Assembly (NCBI RefSeq): GCF_020379485.1
Contig: NC_063452.1
Location: 55,643,377 to 55,707,376, forward strand
Length of the DNA stretch: 64,000 nt
Direction of reading: 5' to 3'
DNA from: Brassica napus
Lineage: Eukaryota; Streptophyta; Magnoliopsida; Brassicales; Brassicaceae
Shown here in pieces: positions 1 to 11,054 of this stretch. The notes under the pieces are model-generated. The model saw only the letters and a list, made by a program, of their open reading frames with translations. It had not been told where the DNA came from and ran no database searches. Every line of letters begins with the position of its first letter. The first letter of the stretch is position 1. The translations under genes were made by a program, and so were the position numbers.

Positions 1-121
1 ACTTTTTATTTTAAAAGTATAATATAACTTGACAATATTTTGTTTCTTTTTTTAAAAGATATCGAATTTGATTAATGAAATCCTATTGGTTGGTGAACCC
101 AAGAATAACTCTTATATTAAC

Positions 122-208
122 GAATAAGGAATATTAGCAAACGCCCTTAACTATATCCATGAAGCAACATGGAATTAAGTACGGTTTAGAAACGGAATTT
201 CCATAGAA
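122..208 (+). pseudogene. Terpene synthase exon-7-like fragment, copy 1
   Basis: About 85 bases resemble the start of exon 7 of the terpene synthase gene in this window (9452 onward): both share blocks such as GCAAA-GC-CTTAACTAT and CATGAA-CAACATGGA, the region encoding [11 protein letters not shown]. The fragment has no intact frame. It lies between two inverted arms (about 1-105 and 226-345) that both end at GGTTCACC-type sequence, so it looks like cargo inside a terminal-inverted-repeat element. Confidence 0.7.
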
Positions 209-388
209 TAAACTAGAGTTATTCGTGGTTCAAGAGGTTCACCAACCAATAGGATTTCATTATTTCAAATTCGATATCTTTTAAAAAAGGAAACCGAATA
301 TTGTCAAGTTATATTATGTTTTTAAAATAAAAAAGTAAAAAAAATTAGTAGTTACCAAAAAAAGAATTAAAAAAAAATATTTTTAACG

Positions 389-716
389 CCATCAGCAAAA
401 CACTAAACCCTAAATTCTAATCCCTAAACCCTAAATACTAAACTCTAAACCCTTGGGTAAACCCTAAACCCTTGGATAAACTCAAAACTCTTGGGTAAAC
501 CCTAAACCCTTAGATAAATCTTAAACTCTAAATAAAAACACTAAATCCTAAAACTCTAAACCCTAAATCCTAAACCCTCGAGTGTTTTAGTGTTTAGTGA
601 TTTTGATTTAGAGTTTAAGATTTATCATAGAGTTTAGGGTTTACCCAAAGGTTTAGGGTTTAGGATTTAGGGTTTAGGGATTAGGATTTAGGGTTTAATG
701 TTTTGCTGACGATTTT
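389..716. repeat. Telomere-like foldback cassette A
   Basis: The left half carries degenerate CCCTAAA repeats and the right half the complementary TTTAGGG repeats. They are closed by matching ends (ATCAGCAAAACA on the left, TGTTTTGCTGA on the right), so the whole segment could fold on itself. The motif matches the plant telomere repeat but is degenerate and interstitial. Confidence 0.8.
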
Positions 717-939
717 ACAAATATTTTTTTTTGTAATTACTACTATTTTTTATTTATTTCTTTTTATAAAAGGATAATATAATTTGACAATATTTTATTT
801 TCTTTTTTAAAAGATATCGTATATGAAATAACACAATTTTATTGGTCGGTGAACCTAGAGGTTCACCCTCTAGCGTGAACCGAAACAGAAGAATAAGTCT
901 TATTATAATACATAATCACGTCACAAGTAAATTTAGGAC

Positions 940-1192
940 AACTTCATCAATTATGTCATCCATGAGGCGTACATTTGCAGCTAAAGAACGGATAAGCTTT
1001 GGGCTAGATCTTAACCATTCAAAATAATACGTCTAACTAGTGTTTCCAAATCCCATAAGAGAAGATGACATGGCCATGGCTACATACCCTGATATGCACC
1101 AACCTCTCTTGTTCATCAAAATTTGGCACATGACTGGATTCAGCCCATTTGATAATATACAAGCTGAAGATTTGATCTCACACATATCTTAA
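940..1192 (-). pseudogene. Terpene synthase exon-6-like fragment, copy 1
   Basis: The minus strand aligns along nearly the whole of exon 6 of the terpene synthase gene at 9115-9363. It reads roughly AKFDLIKWAE, HVPNFDEQER, then frameshifts and stops, and ends in MDDIIDE where the intact gene has LDDITDFE. It is not translatable as a whole. Its flanks (about 743-855 and 1611-1740) are inverted copies of each other, so this exon too sits inside an inverted-repeat frame. The differences from the nearby gene suggest another family member as the donor. Confidence 0.75.
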
Positions 1193-1756
1193 ACTGCCAA
1201 AAAGCATATATTTCGATATATAAAGGTTCTAATGGCCGGGTCTTTGATCAAAATTTAGAAACTTTCCTACAAAATAGAAAACTCTAGGTTTAGGAAATAA
1301 ATTTTGAATCATTATGCTGAAAATTTAGTCATGGTTTCATTGTAAATGCCACAAATAATAAGAATATATATTTTTCATAAATTTTGGGAATATTATATAA
1401 AATCTTCCCAGTTATCCAAATGAAGATGAAATTCAACCTTGTGGTTTTATCATAGCCATCGGTTCTCTGACTCTTAATATTTTTCAATGGGTGGCAATCG
1501 AATTTTCTTCTTAGCATTTAAGGAAATTTTAAAATTTTATGGAGGGCAACTGCCCCCTACTTACCCTATGTAGCGATTCTTGGATTTACCCCTTAGGGTG
1601 AACTTCTAGGTTCAGCAACCAATAAAATTGTGTTATTTCATATTTGATATCTTTTAAAAAAGGAAACAAAATATTGTCAAATTATATTATCTTTTTAAAA
1701 CTAATAGGTAAGAAATAAAAAATAAAAAATAGTAACAATTACAAAAAAAAAAATTT

Positions 1757-2122
1757 AACGTCGTCACCAAAACATTAAACCTTAAATCCTAATCCCTAAA
1801 CCCTGAATTCTAAATCCTAAACCCTTGGGTAAACCCTAAATTCTAGGATAAATCTTAAACTCTAAATCAAAATCACTAAACACTAAAACACTCAAGGGTT
1901 TAGGGTTTAGGGTTTAGAGTTTTAGGGTTTAGTGTTTTTATTTAGAGTTTACGATTTATCCAAGGGTTTAGGGTTTACCCAAAGGTTTAGAGTTTACCCA
2001 AGGGTTTAGGGTTTACCCAAGGGTTTAGGGTTTACCCAAGGGTTTAGGGTTTAGGATTTAAGGTTTAGGATTTAGGGTTTAGGGATTAGGATTTAGGGTT
2101 TAGTGGCTGACGACGTTAAAAA
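1757..2122. repeat. Telomere-like foldback cassette B
   Basis: This has the same architecture as cassette A, with closing ends TAACGTCGTCACC and GCTGACGACGTTA. The right half has a run of about four units of the form ACCCAAGGGTTTAGGGTTT. It lies between the two copies of the duplicated block. Confidence 0.8.
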
Positions 2123-2310
2123 GATTTTTTTTAATTCTTTTTTTCTGTAACTAGTTTTTTTTTTTACTTTTTATTTTAAAAGTATTAAATAAGTTGACAA
2201 TATTTTGTTTCCTTTTTTAAAAGATATCGAATTTGATTAATGAAATCCTATTGGTTGGTGAACCTAGAGGTTCACCCTAAGGGGTGAACCCAAGAATAAC
2301 TCTTATATAA

Positions 2311-2399
2311 ATGAATAAGGAATATTAGCAAACGCCCTTAACTATATCCATGAAGCAACATGGAATTAAGTACGGTTTAGAAACGGAATTTCCATAGAA
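2311..2399 (+). pseudogene. Terpene synthase exon-7-like fragment, copy 2
   Basis: This is the second copy of the fragment at 122-208, nearly identical and likewise without an open frame. Here the left arm is more complete: GGTTCACCCTAAGGGGTGAACC directly precedes the fragment, which is itself a small palindrome. Confidence 0.7.
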
Positions 2400-2576
2400 T
2401 AAACTAAGAGTTATTCTTGGTTCAAGAGGTTCACCAACCAATAAGATTTCATTATTTCAAATTCGATATCTTTTAAAAAAGGAAACCAAATATTGTCAAG
2501 TTATATTTTGTTTTTAAAATAAAAAAGTAAAAAAAATTAGTAGTTACAAAAAAAAGAATTAAAAAAAAATATTTTT

Positions 2577-2905
2577 AACGTCATCAGCAAAACACTAAAC
2601 CCTAAATTCTAATCCCTAAACCCTAAATCCTAAACCCTAAACCCTTGGGTAAACCCTAAACCCTTGGATAAACTCAAAACCCTTGGGTAAACCCTTAGAT
2701 AAATCTTAAACTCTAAATAAAAACACTAAATCCTAAAACTCTAAACCCTAAATCCTAAACCCTCGAGTGTTTTAGTGTTTAGTGATTTTGATTTAGAGTT
2801 TAAAATTTATCCTAGAGTTTAGGGTTTACCCAAGGGTTTAGGGTTTAGGATTTAGGGTTTAGGGATTAGGATTTAGGGTTTAATGTTTTGCTGACGACTT
2901 TACAA
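2577..2905. repeat. Telomere-like foldback cassette C
   Basis: This is the copy-2 equivalent of cassette A: CCCTAAA-type repeats, then TTTAGGG-type repeats, with closing ends ATCAGCAAAACA and TGTTTTGCTGA. Confidence 0.8.
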
Positions 2906-3122
2906 ATATTTTTTTTTTTGTAATTACTACTATTTTTTATTTATTTCTTTTTATAAAAAGATAATATAATTTGACAATATTTTATTTTCCTTTTTTAAAA
3001 AATATCGTATATGAAATAACACAATCCTATTGGTCGGTGAACCTAGAGGTTCACCGTAGGGGGTGAACCGAAGAATAAGTCTTAATATAATACATAATCA
3101 CGTCACAAGTAAATTTAGGACA

Positions 3123-3374
3123 ACTTCATCAATTATGTCATCCATGAGGCGTACATTTGCAGCTAAAGAACGGATAAGCTTTGGGCTAGATCTTAACCAT
3201 TCAAAATAATACGTCTAACTAGTGTTTCCAAATCCCATAAGAGAAGATGACATGGCCATGGCTACATACCCTGATATGCACAAACCTCTCTTGTTCATCA
3301 AAATTTGGCACATGACTGGATTCAGCCCATTTGATAATATACAAGCTGAAGATTTGATCTCACACATATCTTAA
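3123..3374 (-). pseudogene. Terpene synthase exon-6-like fragment, copy 2
   Basis: This is a near-identical second copy of the minus-strand fragment at 940-1192, sharing its frame-breaking changes. The duplication therefore happened after the exon piece had already decayed. Confidence 0.75.
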
Positions 3375-3678
3375 ACTGCCAAAAAACTACACCAAAATGT
3401 TAAAAGCATATATTTAGATATATAAAGGTTCTAATGGTCGGGTCTTTGATCAAAATTTAGAAACTTTCCTACAAAATAGAAAACTCTAGGTTTAGGAAAT
3501 AAATTTTGAATCATTATGCTGAAAATTTAGTCATGGTTTCATTGTAAATGCCACAAATAATAAGAATATATATTTTTCATAAATTTTGGGAATATTATAT
3601 AAAATCTTTCCAGTTATCCAAATGAAGATGAAATTCAACCTTGTGGTTTTATCATAGCCATCGGTTCTCTGACTCTTA

Positions 3679-4095
3679 CTCCCTTCTCCATCTTTCGAAA
3701 AAAGATCGATGAATAATCCCAAAAGAAAATGAAGTGTCCAAAGAGAAAAATACTACGATCTTTTAAAAAATGAAAGGGAAAATTTACAAAATAACCTCCA
3801 ACTTTCGAACATAAACCAAAAACATCTTCAATTCACAAACACGTCATTTTAACTTTTAACTTCTAGTCAAACATGAATAAATTTCATATTTTCGTTGACC
3901 AAGCCTTTTCAATTTCGTCAAAAATCAACCGTTTAGTTCTTTTAGTCATATTTAACGATTGACTTTTAGTGAGATCAAAATGGCTTGATCAACACAGATA
4001 TAAATTTTTTTTTGTTCCAATTTAAAAGTTAGAGGATTAAAATTGCTCATTTAAAAATATCTGAATTAAAAATTGTTGTTTTCTTTTTTTTTTGT
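3679..4095. other. AT-rich spacer
   Basis: I see no coding frame, RNA gene or terminal repeat here. Confidence 0.5.
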
Positions 4096-4412
4096 GAAAC
4101 TGGTAGTTTTTGTTTGGCTATACTTTTTTATCCTTATTTCTTCCTAAAAAGTTTTGTTTTGCAACTACTTCCTAAAATATTTAAAACGTGGAAAGGATAG
4201 AACAAATCAGGTTCCGATTTGCTACGTCACTAACGACAAGAAAGTGGAGCACATTAAAAGGATAAGGCTTTTAACATTTCTGTGGTCAGAAACTGATACC
4301 TTTTGTCCGACTATACTTTTTTATTCTTATTTCTTCCTTAAATGTTTTTTTTACAACTACTTCCTAAAATGTTTAAAACGTGAAAAGAAAAGAACAAATT
4401 AGATTCTGACTG
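4096..4412. repeat. Diverged tandem repeat, period 193
   Basis: The sequence starting GAAACTGGTAG at 4096 recurs in diverged form at 4289 (GAAACTGATAC). Both copies continue with CTATACTTTTTTAT, then CAACTACTTCCTAAAAT and AAAACGTG. An open frame of 82 codons here simply reads through both copies and resembles nothing known. Confidence 0.7.
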
Positions 4413-5461
4413 GTAACACTAGATTGAACGGTGCGGAACAAACAGATTTGATAGTGCGATACGGTTTATAACAAAAACATACAGTGAAACAACTGCTGAT
4501 CGCCAAGAAAAAACAGTTAAAAACAAAATATAAATGGTGATATGTATAATGAATAATGTGACTGCAGGATACATATAAATCTATTTATGTTTTATAAACT
4601 AAAAATCAGTGGTATTAATATAATTGTTTAAAATATAGATTTTATCTGAAAAATATTTTATATATCTGAAATATAAAACTTAATATGCTATTACTGAAAT
4701 TTTATAGCCAGCATTTTATTTTAAAAACTATAATTACGCTAGTTGTATTTAAACAAAATTAATTTAAGTTTGTTATTTAAAAAAAAAATTAAAATCAATA
4801 CATAAATTAATTTAAGTTTGTTATAATAAACAATATTTTTATCAAAAATACCAAATAAATAAAGTTTTTAGGTAATCTTGAGAGATCTTTTTTTAAAATG
4901 AAATATGAACTATTAAAAATAAGTGAATAGTAGCATATATATTAAAAAAGTGCATAAAAAGTGTTCAAATCGTGACAAATATTAGAAATATTGTTAATAA
5001 AAGCTTATAAAATATTAATTGTAAACAAGTATGTAGGTAACAGAAAAATATACTGTGTGATAGCAATTATGTATTTTAAAGTTATACTATTTTTGGAAAT
5101 GAAGATGACATAACAAAACAAGAGAGCATTAAAAATATTGATTATACTTATATTTTTTACTTGAAAATAAAATAACTAAACAACTCAATAGAAAACCAAC
5201 CACTTAGTCCCTTCTTATTTTGAGGTGCGGTCTATTGATAAGTTGTGCCGCACTTGTATTTATATTTTTAATTTTAATCAGAAAATTATGGTTAAAGTTT
5301 GCTTTAATGATGAAAAAATGGCGTTTAATTTTGTATCTCGCCGAAACCGCACAATATATTCATACCCTTGTTATTGCTAATAGGGCCGGATACAAGGCGG
5401 ATACTTGCAATTTTACGTGTATCTGATAGTTGATTTGTTTTGTATGAATAATAAAAATTTA
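4413..5461. other. AT-rich intergenic DNA
   Basis: Long A/T runs and short frames only. I found no gene-like segment. Confidence 0.5.
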
Positions 5462-6191
5462 GATTTGTATATGCCTTGTAAAAAGTAAGTACTTACTATT
5501 TTGAATACTTGATCAAAAATGAGTTACTTGCAAATTATTTGTCCCGATCTATTATTTACTATTTACGAGTACTTGTAAATATTTACAAGTATTATGGGTA
5601 TTTAAAAATTACTTAATAAATAATATTTTACTAGAAATGGACATGAATTCATTTTTTTCTTTACTCTACTAAAAGAACATGAAAATTACTTTAAACAAAA
5701 TACTTGTGTATATTATAAAGAAGAAGAATAAAAAGATATGAATATTCTGATATTGAAACATAGTATACTTCTCATGATAACAAAAATATATTTTCTAGGC
5801 AACCAGTGAGTAGTAGTAGTAAGCCAGACATCTAATTTTTTTAATATTTGTTATTTGTTTTGTACTTATAAGCATCTAAATTTTTTTCTAATACTTTACT
5901 TGATGATGACGAGTATTTGAAAAATCAAGATGAATACAAAAAAATAACAAGTATAAGACGAGTAACGAATCTTTGTGGTAAACCTTAAAATGCAATTAAA
6001 AGAAAAAACAAGTATTATTATCAAGTAATAAGTATTTAATATGGCATCACTACAAGAAACAAATTGAGTCCCAGCGAACAAATTATGTAATAAGTATTAT
6101 CAAGTAATTAGTCTTGCAAGTAATAAATTTGTTGACTTATTACTTACCTTGATAACACCCAATACTTAAATTTTCAAGGCAGATACAAATC
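5462..6191. repeat. Possible foldback or MITE-like element
   Basis: The left end reads GATTTGTATATGCCTTG and the right end, on the other strand, GATTTGTATCTGCCTTG, giving short inverted termini about 730 bases apart. The interior is rich in short ACTTGTAA / ACTTACT words in both orientations. I could not define a target-site duplication, so the family is uncertain. Confidence 0.4.
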
Positions 6192-7139
6192 AAGTATCAA
6201 GTTACTTAAGTAACGAATAGTGATGTCCAACCTTAATTGTTAAAATGGAAAAAGCCACCCACTGTAAATACAACACTTGACCTTCCCAACTATGTACTAG
6301 ACAATCATTTATCAGTTTTTGTTTTTTGATCAAAACCATTTATCAGTTATTTCTTCTGTTTCATAAAAAATGTCACTCTCACACATATCAAGAAAATGAT
6401 TGAGATGCATCTATATTTTTATTAATTACATCTAATTAACTAATAGTATTTGAGATAAATAAGTTTATTTATTAGATCAATGCATTTTACAATTAATATT
6501 CAGCTGAAGTAAATAAAAATTGCATTGAAATTCTAAAACGATATTTTTATGTAAAATAATTCTAAAATGACACTCTTTAAAAACAAATGTAATATTAGTT
6601 AATCAACTAATCGAGTTATGGATACATGTTGGTAGCATTAATACACTTAGTATGGAAAATATAATAATTAATGACAACTAGATATAATGTTTAATTTATT
6701 AAGAATATATTTATAGTTAACATATGTAAATATTAACGTCAGAGACATACGTGTTGTTACATTTTGAAATTTTTTAAACGATTGTAGATAACTTAATCTT
6801 TTGAAAATTTCACACTGAAAATTTTGTGATCAGTGGTTTAAAACTGTTGTTATAACAAGTTACAAATGATCATAAAATCATATGAGTATGAAGCTTCATT
6901 TAATAGATATTCAAATTAAAAATATGTATTTTAATAACATTTAAATTAATCTATATACCATATAAAATAAATAAATATTTTGATTTTTTCTTTTTTGAAA
7001 TATGCATTATACTTGAATTTAAAAAAAAATCAGATATTTTTATTATTTTAGTTTGATCAAATCATTAAAATATAGTTTACATATCATTTGGTATTATTTA
7101 AAAAAATAAAAATATATTTATTTTAAAAGTATTTCATTA
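6192..7139. other. AT-rich DNA upstream of the terpene synthase gene
   Basis: No coding content is visible. It may be the body of a Helitron whose 3' end is at 7165, but I could not find a convincing 5' TC terminus. Confidence 0.4.
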
Positions 7140-7165
7140 TGCGAAGGACACAGATTAATTCCTAG
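7140..7165 (+). mobile_element. Helitron-like 3' terminus next to a promoter
   Basis: The sequence ends CAGATTAATTCCTAG followed by T, matching the 3' end of the clear Helitron ending at 42820 (CAGATTAACTCCTAG). Upstream GCGAAGGAC looks like a decayed version of the GC-rich hairpin seen there. CTAG followed by T is the expected Helitron 3' boundary. It lies 66 bases before the terpene synthase start codon, followed by a (TA)n tract at about 7170-7187 that could act as a TATA region. Confidence 0.5.
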
Positions 7166-7231
7166 TATTATATATATATATATATATCTACCCTCTGAAA
7201 AGGTCTGCACCACCCTCAGCTCTGTCTCCCT

Positions 7232-9734
7232 ATGGAAGAAGTAAAGAGCGGTCAGAAAAACTACTTAAATTTTTCAAAATTGCTACCCTCTCAATGGGGT
7301 GATCACTTTCTCAATATCTCCATTGCTGATTCAGTGAGTCCATTTATATATATATACTCGGACAAAGAATATATATACATAATTTTCAAAAAAAAAAAGA
7401 ATATATATACATGCATGTATTATTCCTTAAATGGTATCTTTGACTTGTATTGACATTCAGGATTTTGATGTGCTTGCAAGAGAGATGGAAGTACTAAAGC
7501 CTAAATTAAGAAAAAACATATTCACGTTTTCTTCCAGAGACAAAGACGCAATGAAGAGGAGCATTCTTTCGATTCATGTTCTGGACAGTCTTGGCCTCGC
7601 TTATATTTTTGAGAAGGAGATCGTGGAGACCCTAAAACATGCTTTCGAGAAGATAGATGAACTGATCACAGATGAAAATGATCTGTACACAGTCTCCATC
7701 ATGTTTCGGGTTTTTAGAATATATGGTCATAATATGTTGTCTGGTAAGTAATATTTTTTTTTTGGACAAAAACTGGTAAGTAATATCTTAATGAGTTAGA
7801 GCACCATTAATCATGTGTGTTTAAAGGGTGCTTAGCATTTTTTTAATTAAAAAAAAAAAGAGAAGAAGAAGAAGAAGGAACGCTTAATTAGACATCACAA
7901 AACTGTTGCTTGCACTGTTCGCGGACCCCACGGACATGTGGCGGTTCGCGATTGATTATTCTTTTAATTTTTTTTTTTTAGACAAAACAAAAAAAATTTA
8001 AAAGTTTTTTAAGTACCCCACTTAAGCAACTTTAGGGTTAATGGTGGCCTTACGTATGTGTACGTTATATATTAAATAATATATATTTTTCCATGTAGAT
8101 GTTTTCGATAGATTCAAAAGAAACGACGGTAAATTTAAAGAAAGATTAATGGAAGATGTCCAGGGCATGCTAAGCTTCTACGAAGCAGCGCACTTCAGGA
8201 CAACGACAGATCATATCCTGGATGAAGCGTTGAGCTTTACATTGGACTATTTGGAGTCACTAGCTACAGATAGCAAAGCGATCCCACCACATATTTTAAA
8301 GCATATACAAAATGCTCTTTACATACCGCAGCATCAGAACGTCCCAGTTCTGGTTGCAAGAGAGTATCTTTCGTTCTATAAACAAGAAGAGGACAACGAT
8401 GAGACACTACTCAAGCTAGCCAAGCTCAATTTCAAGTTCTTGCAACTTCACTACATTCAAGAATTAAAAATTATCACCACGTGTGTGAATGAATAAATTT
8501 TCTTATGAGATAGATGTAGGAGGAGTATTATATATATATATATAATTTTTGTTCTATATTTGCAGGTGGTGGAGGGAACTAGACCATACGAAGAACCTCC
8601 CACACGGCTTCAGAGAACGAACATTCGAGAGCTGGTTTGTGGGATCGATGATGTATTTTGAGCCACAATTTTCACTTGGGAGAATTATGTCGGCCAAGTT
8701 TATCTTATTGTTGGCCTTTTTAGACGATGCTTGCGATACTTATGGTTCAATTCCTGAAGTTGAAAGCGTGGTTAACTGTTTGGAAAGGTATCTATATATA
8801 TACACCTAAGAAACATCTATTTGGTTTCATCAGAAAACACCGACAACCATTGTGAATTGTTATTTGAACAGATGGGATCCCGAGTACATGGAAAATCTTC
8901 ATGGTCACATGAAGACTGCCTTCAAATTTGTGATGTCTGTTTACAAGGAGTTTGAAGAAATATTGAAGTCACAAGGAAGATCATTTGCGTTGGAGAAGAT
9001 GATAGAAGAGGTGATAACTACTTACAACACCTTCGTTAATCTTAAATGCCCAAATTTACATTTATTTAGTGGTAATGAAGTTGTGTATGATGTTTAAATC
9101 TTTGGTATAAGCAGTTCAAGATAGTCGCGAGAACAAATCTTGACCTTATCAAATGGGCAAGAGCAGGTCAAATCCCTAACTTTGATGAGTATGTAGAGGC
9201 TGGTGGGGCTGAGGCTGGTTCGTATGCAACCATAGCATGTTCTATTATGGGACTTGGAGAGATTGGTAAAAAAGAAGATTTTGAGTGGCTACTATCTAGA
9301 CCAAAGTCTGTCCGATATCTAGCAAGGAAGACACGTCTCTTGGATGATATTACGGATTTTGAGGTACACATTATAATTAGAAAGGTTTAGGTTAACTAAT
9401 GATTTCATTTTGTTACCTAAATGGCTCCTTGTATTATCAGGAGGATATGAATAAAGGGTACACTGCAAATGCGCTTAACTATTACATGAAACAACATGGA
9501 GTCACGAAAAAAGAGGCAAGTGGGGAATTTCATAAGATGATTGGAGATATCAACAAGATTGTAAACGAAGAGTGCTTAAAGACAACCAACATTTCACGTC
9601 CCGTTCTTATGCAAGTCGTCAATTATGGACGCATGGTGAATATTCTCTATACGTCGGATGATGTCTACAATCACCGTGAAGGAAAACTAAAGGATTATCT
9701 CACTGCTTTGCTTGTCGATCCGATACATCTTTAG
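7232..9734 (+). CDS. Terpene synthase (TPS-a type, probable cytosolic sesquiterpene synthase)
   Basis: Seven exons: 7232-7333, 7461-7743, 8099-8480, 8566-8787, 8872-9010, 9115-9363, 9441-9734. All junctions are GT-AG, frames join without a stop, and the product is 556 residues, normal for plant class I synthases. The start at 7232 gives MEEVKSGQ and leads into the family's PSQWGDHF motif. There is no plastid transit peptide and no RRX8W motif, so a cytosolic sesquiterpene-type enzyme is inferred. The metal-binding DDxxD motif is DDACD at 309-313. An RxR-type motif (RER) is at 272-274. The second metal site at 453-461 reads DDITDFEED, unusual because its fifth and ninth positions are D rather than S/T/G and E. 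Such enzymes ionise and cyclise prenyl diphosphates with Mg2+. The product cannot be predicted. Intron 2 carries a MITE. Confidence 0.9.
7799..8049. mobile_element. Harbinger/Tourist-like MITE in intron 2 of the terpene synthase gene
   Basis: A 251-base element begins GAGCACCATTAA and ends TTAATGGTGGCC (inverted termini) and is flanked by TTA on both sides (7796-7798 and 8050-8052). A 3-base TTA duplication with such termini is typical of PIF/Harbinger-derived MITEs. It is the only GC-richer part of the intron and accounts for most of the 355-base intron length. The splice sites are untouched. Confidence 0.8.
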
Positions 9735-9948
9735 TTAAGAGTTTGATAGTATATCCGTTTGGTTTTCTACTTTGTGGTTGTGATGTTTGTGGTTGATTTT
9801 GAGGTCATGTCTTTGATAAAATGTTGCCTATTCTGAGGAAATAGAGCTAAACCGTATGCAATAAAATAAGTTGCAAATGACTGAACACAAGGATTTAGCC
9901 TTTTAAGCTTATAATTAGAATTTCATGTTGCATTTTGGAATAACCATA
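9735..9948 (+). other. Terpene synthase 3' flank / probable 3' UTR
   Basis: T-rich sequence after the stop with AATAAA-like words (CAATAAAATAAG near 9860). The Copia element is inserted about 215 bases after the stop codon. Confidence 0.4.
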
Positions 9949-9953
9949 GTTTG

Positions 9954-10124
9954 TATAGAGAAGGTATTCAACTTGAGTATTATTGATCTTAAGCATAAGC
10001 TTACATACAGAGAGAATAGGAGTAGAGAGCAAGTCATGTATCCTAGGCTATCAATACAAGGAGAGATTATAGAAACTAAAGATATTTATGTAATCATATC
10101 TAAGATATAGAGTATATACTAACA
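9954..10124 (-). repeat. 3' LTR of the Copia element
   Basis: 171 bases. On the element's strand it starts TGTTAG and ends CTCTATA, so the end is TA rather than the usual CA. It contains 10 bases not present in the other LTR. Confidence 0.9.
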
Positions 10125-10133
10125 TCCCCCCTC
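10125..10133 (-). other. Polypurine tract of the Copia element
   Basis: The minus strand reads GAGGGGGGA directly before the 3' LTR, the expected plus-strand primer site for reverse transcription. Confidence 0.85.
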
Positions 10134-11054
10134 AAGATGGACATCCAGAGGTAAGTCCAATCTTTGCTGATAGAGTTTGGAATCTTGGTCGAGGCAATGG
10201 TTTTGACAAGGCATCAGCCAGTTGATCAGCAGAGCAAACATGAAAGACCCGTAGACGCTTTTGCTGGACTTGTTTCCGAATGAAATGATAATCAAGTGCC
10301 ACATGTTTCATTCTTCTATGAAAAACTAGGTTGGCACACAGCTGAGTTGCTCCTATATTATCACAGTAAATTGTGGGTATGCCAGACAAAGGAATACCAA
10401 GCTCGGTGGCAATGGAGAGGATCCATTTTAGTTCCACTGCAGTATCTGCAACAGACCGGTATTCTACCTCCGTCGACGAACGAGATACACTTTTTTGCTT
10501 GCGTGAGCCCCAAGATATAGGCTGTTTCCCAATGTACACAATGTTAAGCTCCTGTAGAAGTGTAGTCATCCTTGTTCCCAGCCCAATCTGAATAGGCATG
10601 AAGAGTTAAGGGAGTTGACGCAAAGAAGAATATACCATGAGTAACCGTCCCAGCTAGATATCGCAGCACTCTTTTTACTGCATCCCAGTGTGCGTCAGTC
10701 GGTTTATGCATATACTGTGAGAGTCTATTCACTGCAAACGCAATGTCTGGTCGTGTAAGACCAAGATACTGAAGACTACCAACTGTAGCTCTAAACATCG
10801 TCGGGTCAGCAAGAGGTGTACCAAGTGTAGCCCTGAGTATCTGAGACGAACACATTGGAGTAAGAGCGGGTTTCACATTTTCCATTTTCGTTCGATGGAG
10901 AAAATCAGAGACATAACGGTGTTGAGTCAGACGCAGACCAGAAGGCGTGCGAGAAGCTTCAAGACCAAGGAAGTATGAGAGATTTCCAAGATCCTTCAAT
11001 GAAAACCGAGAAGCAAGGGTAGTAATGAACCGATCAACCAGAGGAGGAGAATTT
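10132..11054 (-). pseudogene. Copia RNase H and C-terminal reverse transcriptase segment (broken)
   Basis: Two overlapping frames together cover the end of Pol. The upstream one (10544-10999) reads MKDLGNLSYFLGLE and SRTPSGLRLTQ; the downstream one (10132-10599) has SRSSTEVEYRSVAD, YCDNIGATQL and the ending ADQLADALSKPL typical of Copia RNase H. A frameshift near 10555-10600 separates them. A stop also separates this part from the upstream reverse transcriptase. Confidence 0.85.

Larger units (their letters stand above)
1..3678. repeat. Tandemly duplicated composite repeat block (two copies)
   Basis: Copy 1 (about 1-1475) and copy 2 (about 2166-3678) are near-identical in the same orientation. 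The offset starts at 2165 and reaches about 2203 because of small indels. Both copies hold the same order of parts: a terpene-synthase exon-7-like piece on the plus strand, a telomere-like foldback cassette, then a terpene-synthase exon-6-like piece on the minus strand. The pieces are bracketed by inverted arms ending in GGTTCACC. A third foldback cassette fills the space between copies. The block reads as a non-autonomous foldback or Pack-MULE-like element that was later duplicated. The family assignment is inference; the repeats and inversions are directly visible. Confidence 0.8.

Noticed and set aside
389..2905. Telomere or chromosome-end sequence
   Set aside because: The repeats are degenerate, switch orientation within each cassette and have conserved closing ends, so they are interstitial element parts.
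10296..10591. Plus-strand open frames of 72-74 codons
   Set aside because: They are shadows of the minus-strand Copia RNase H region.
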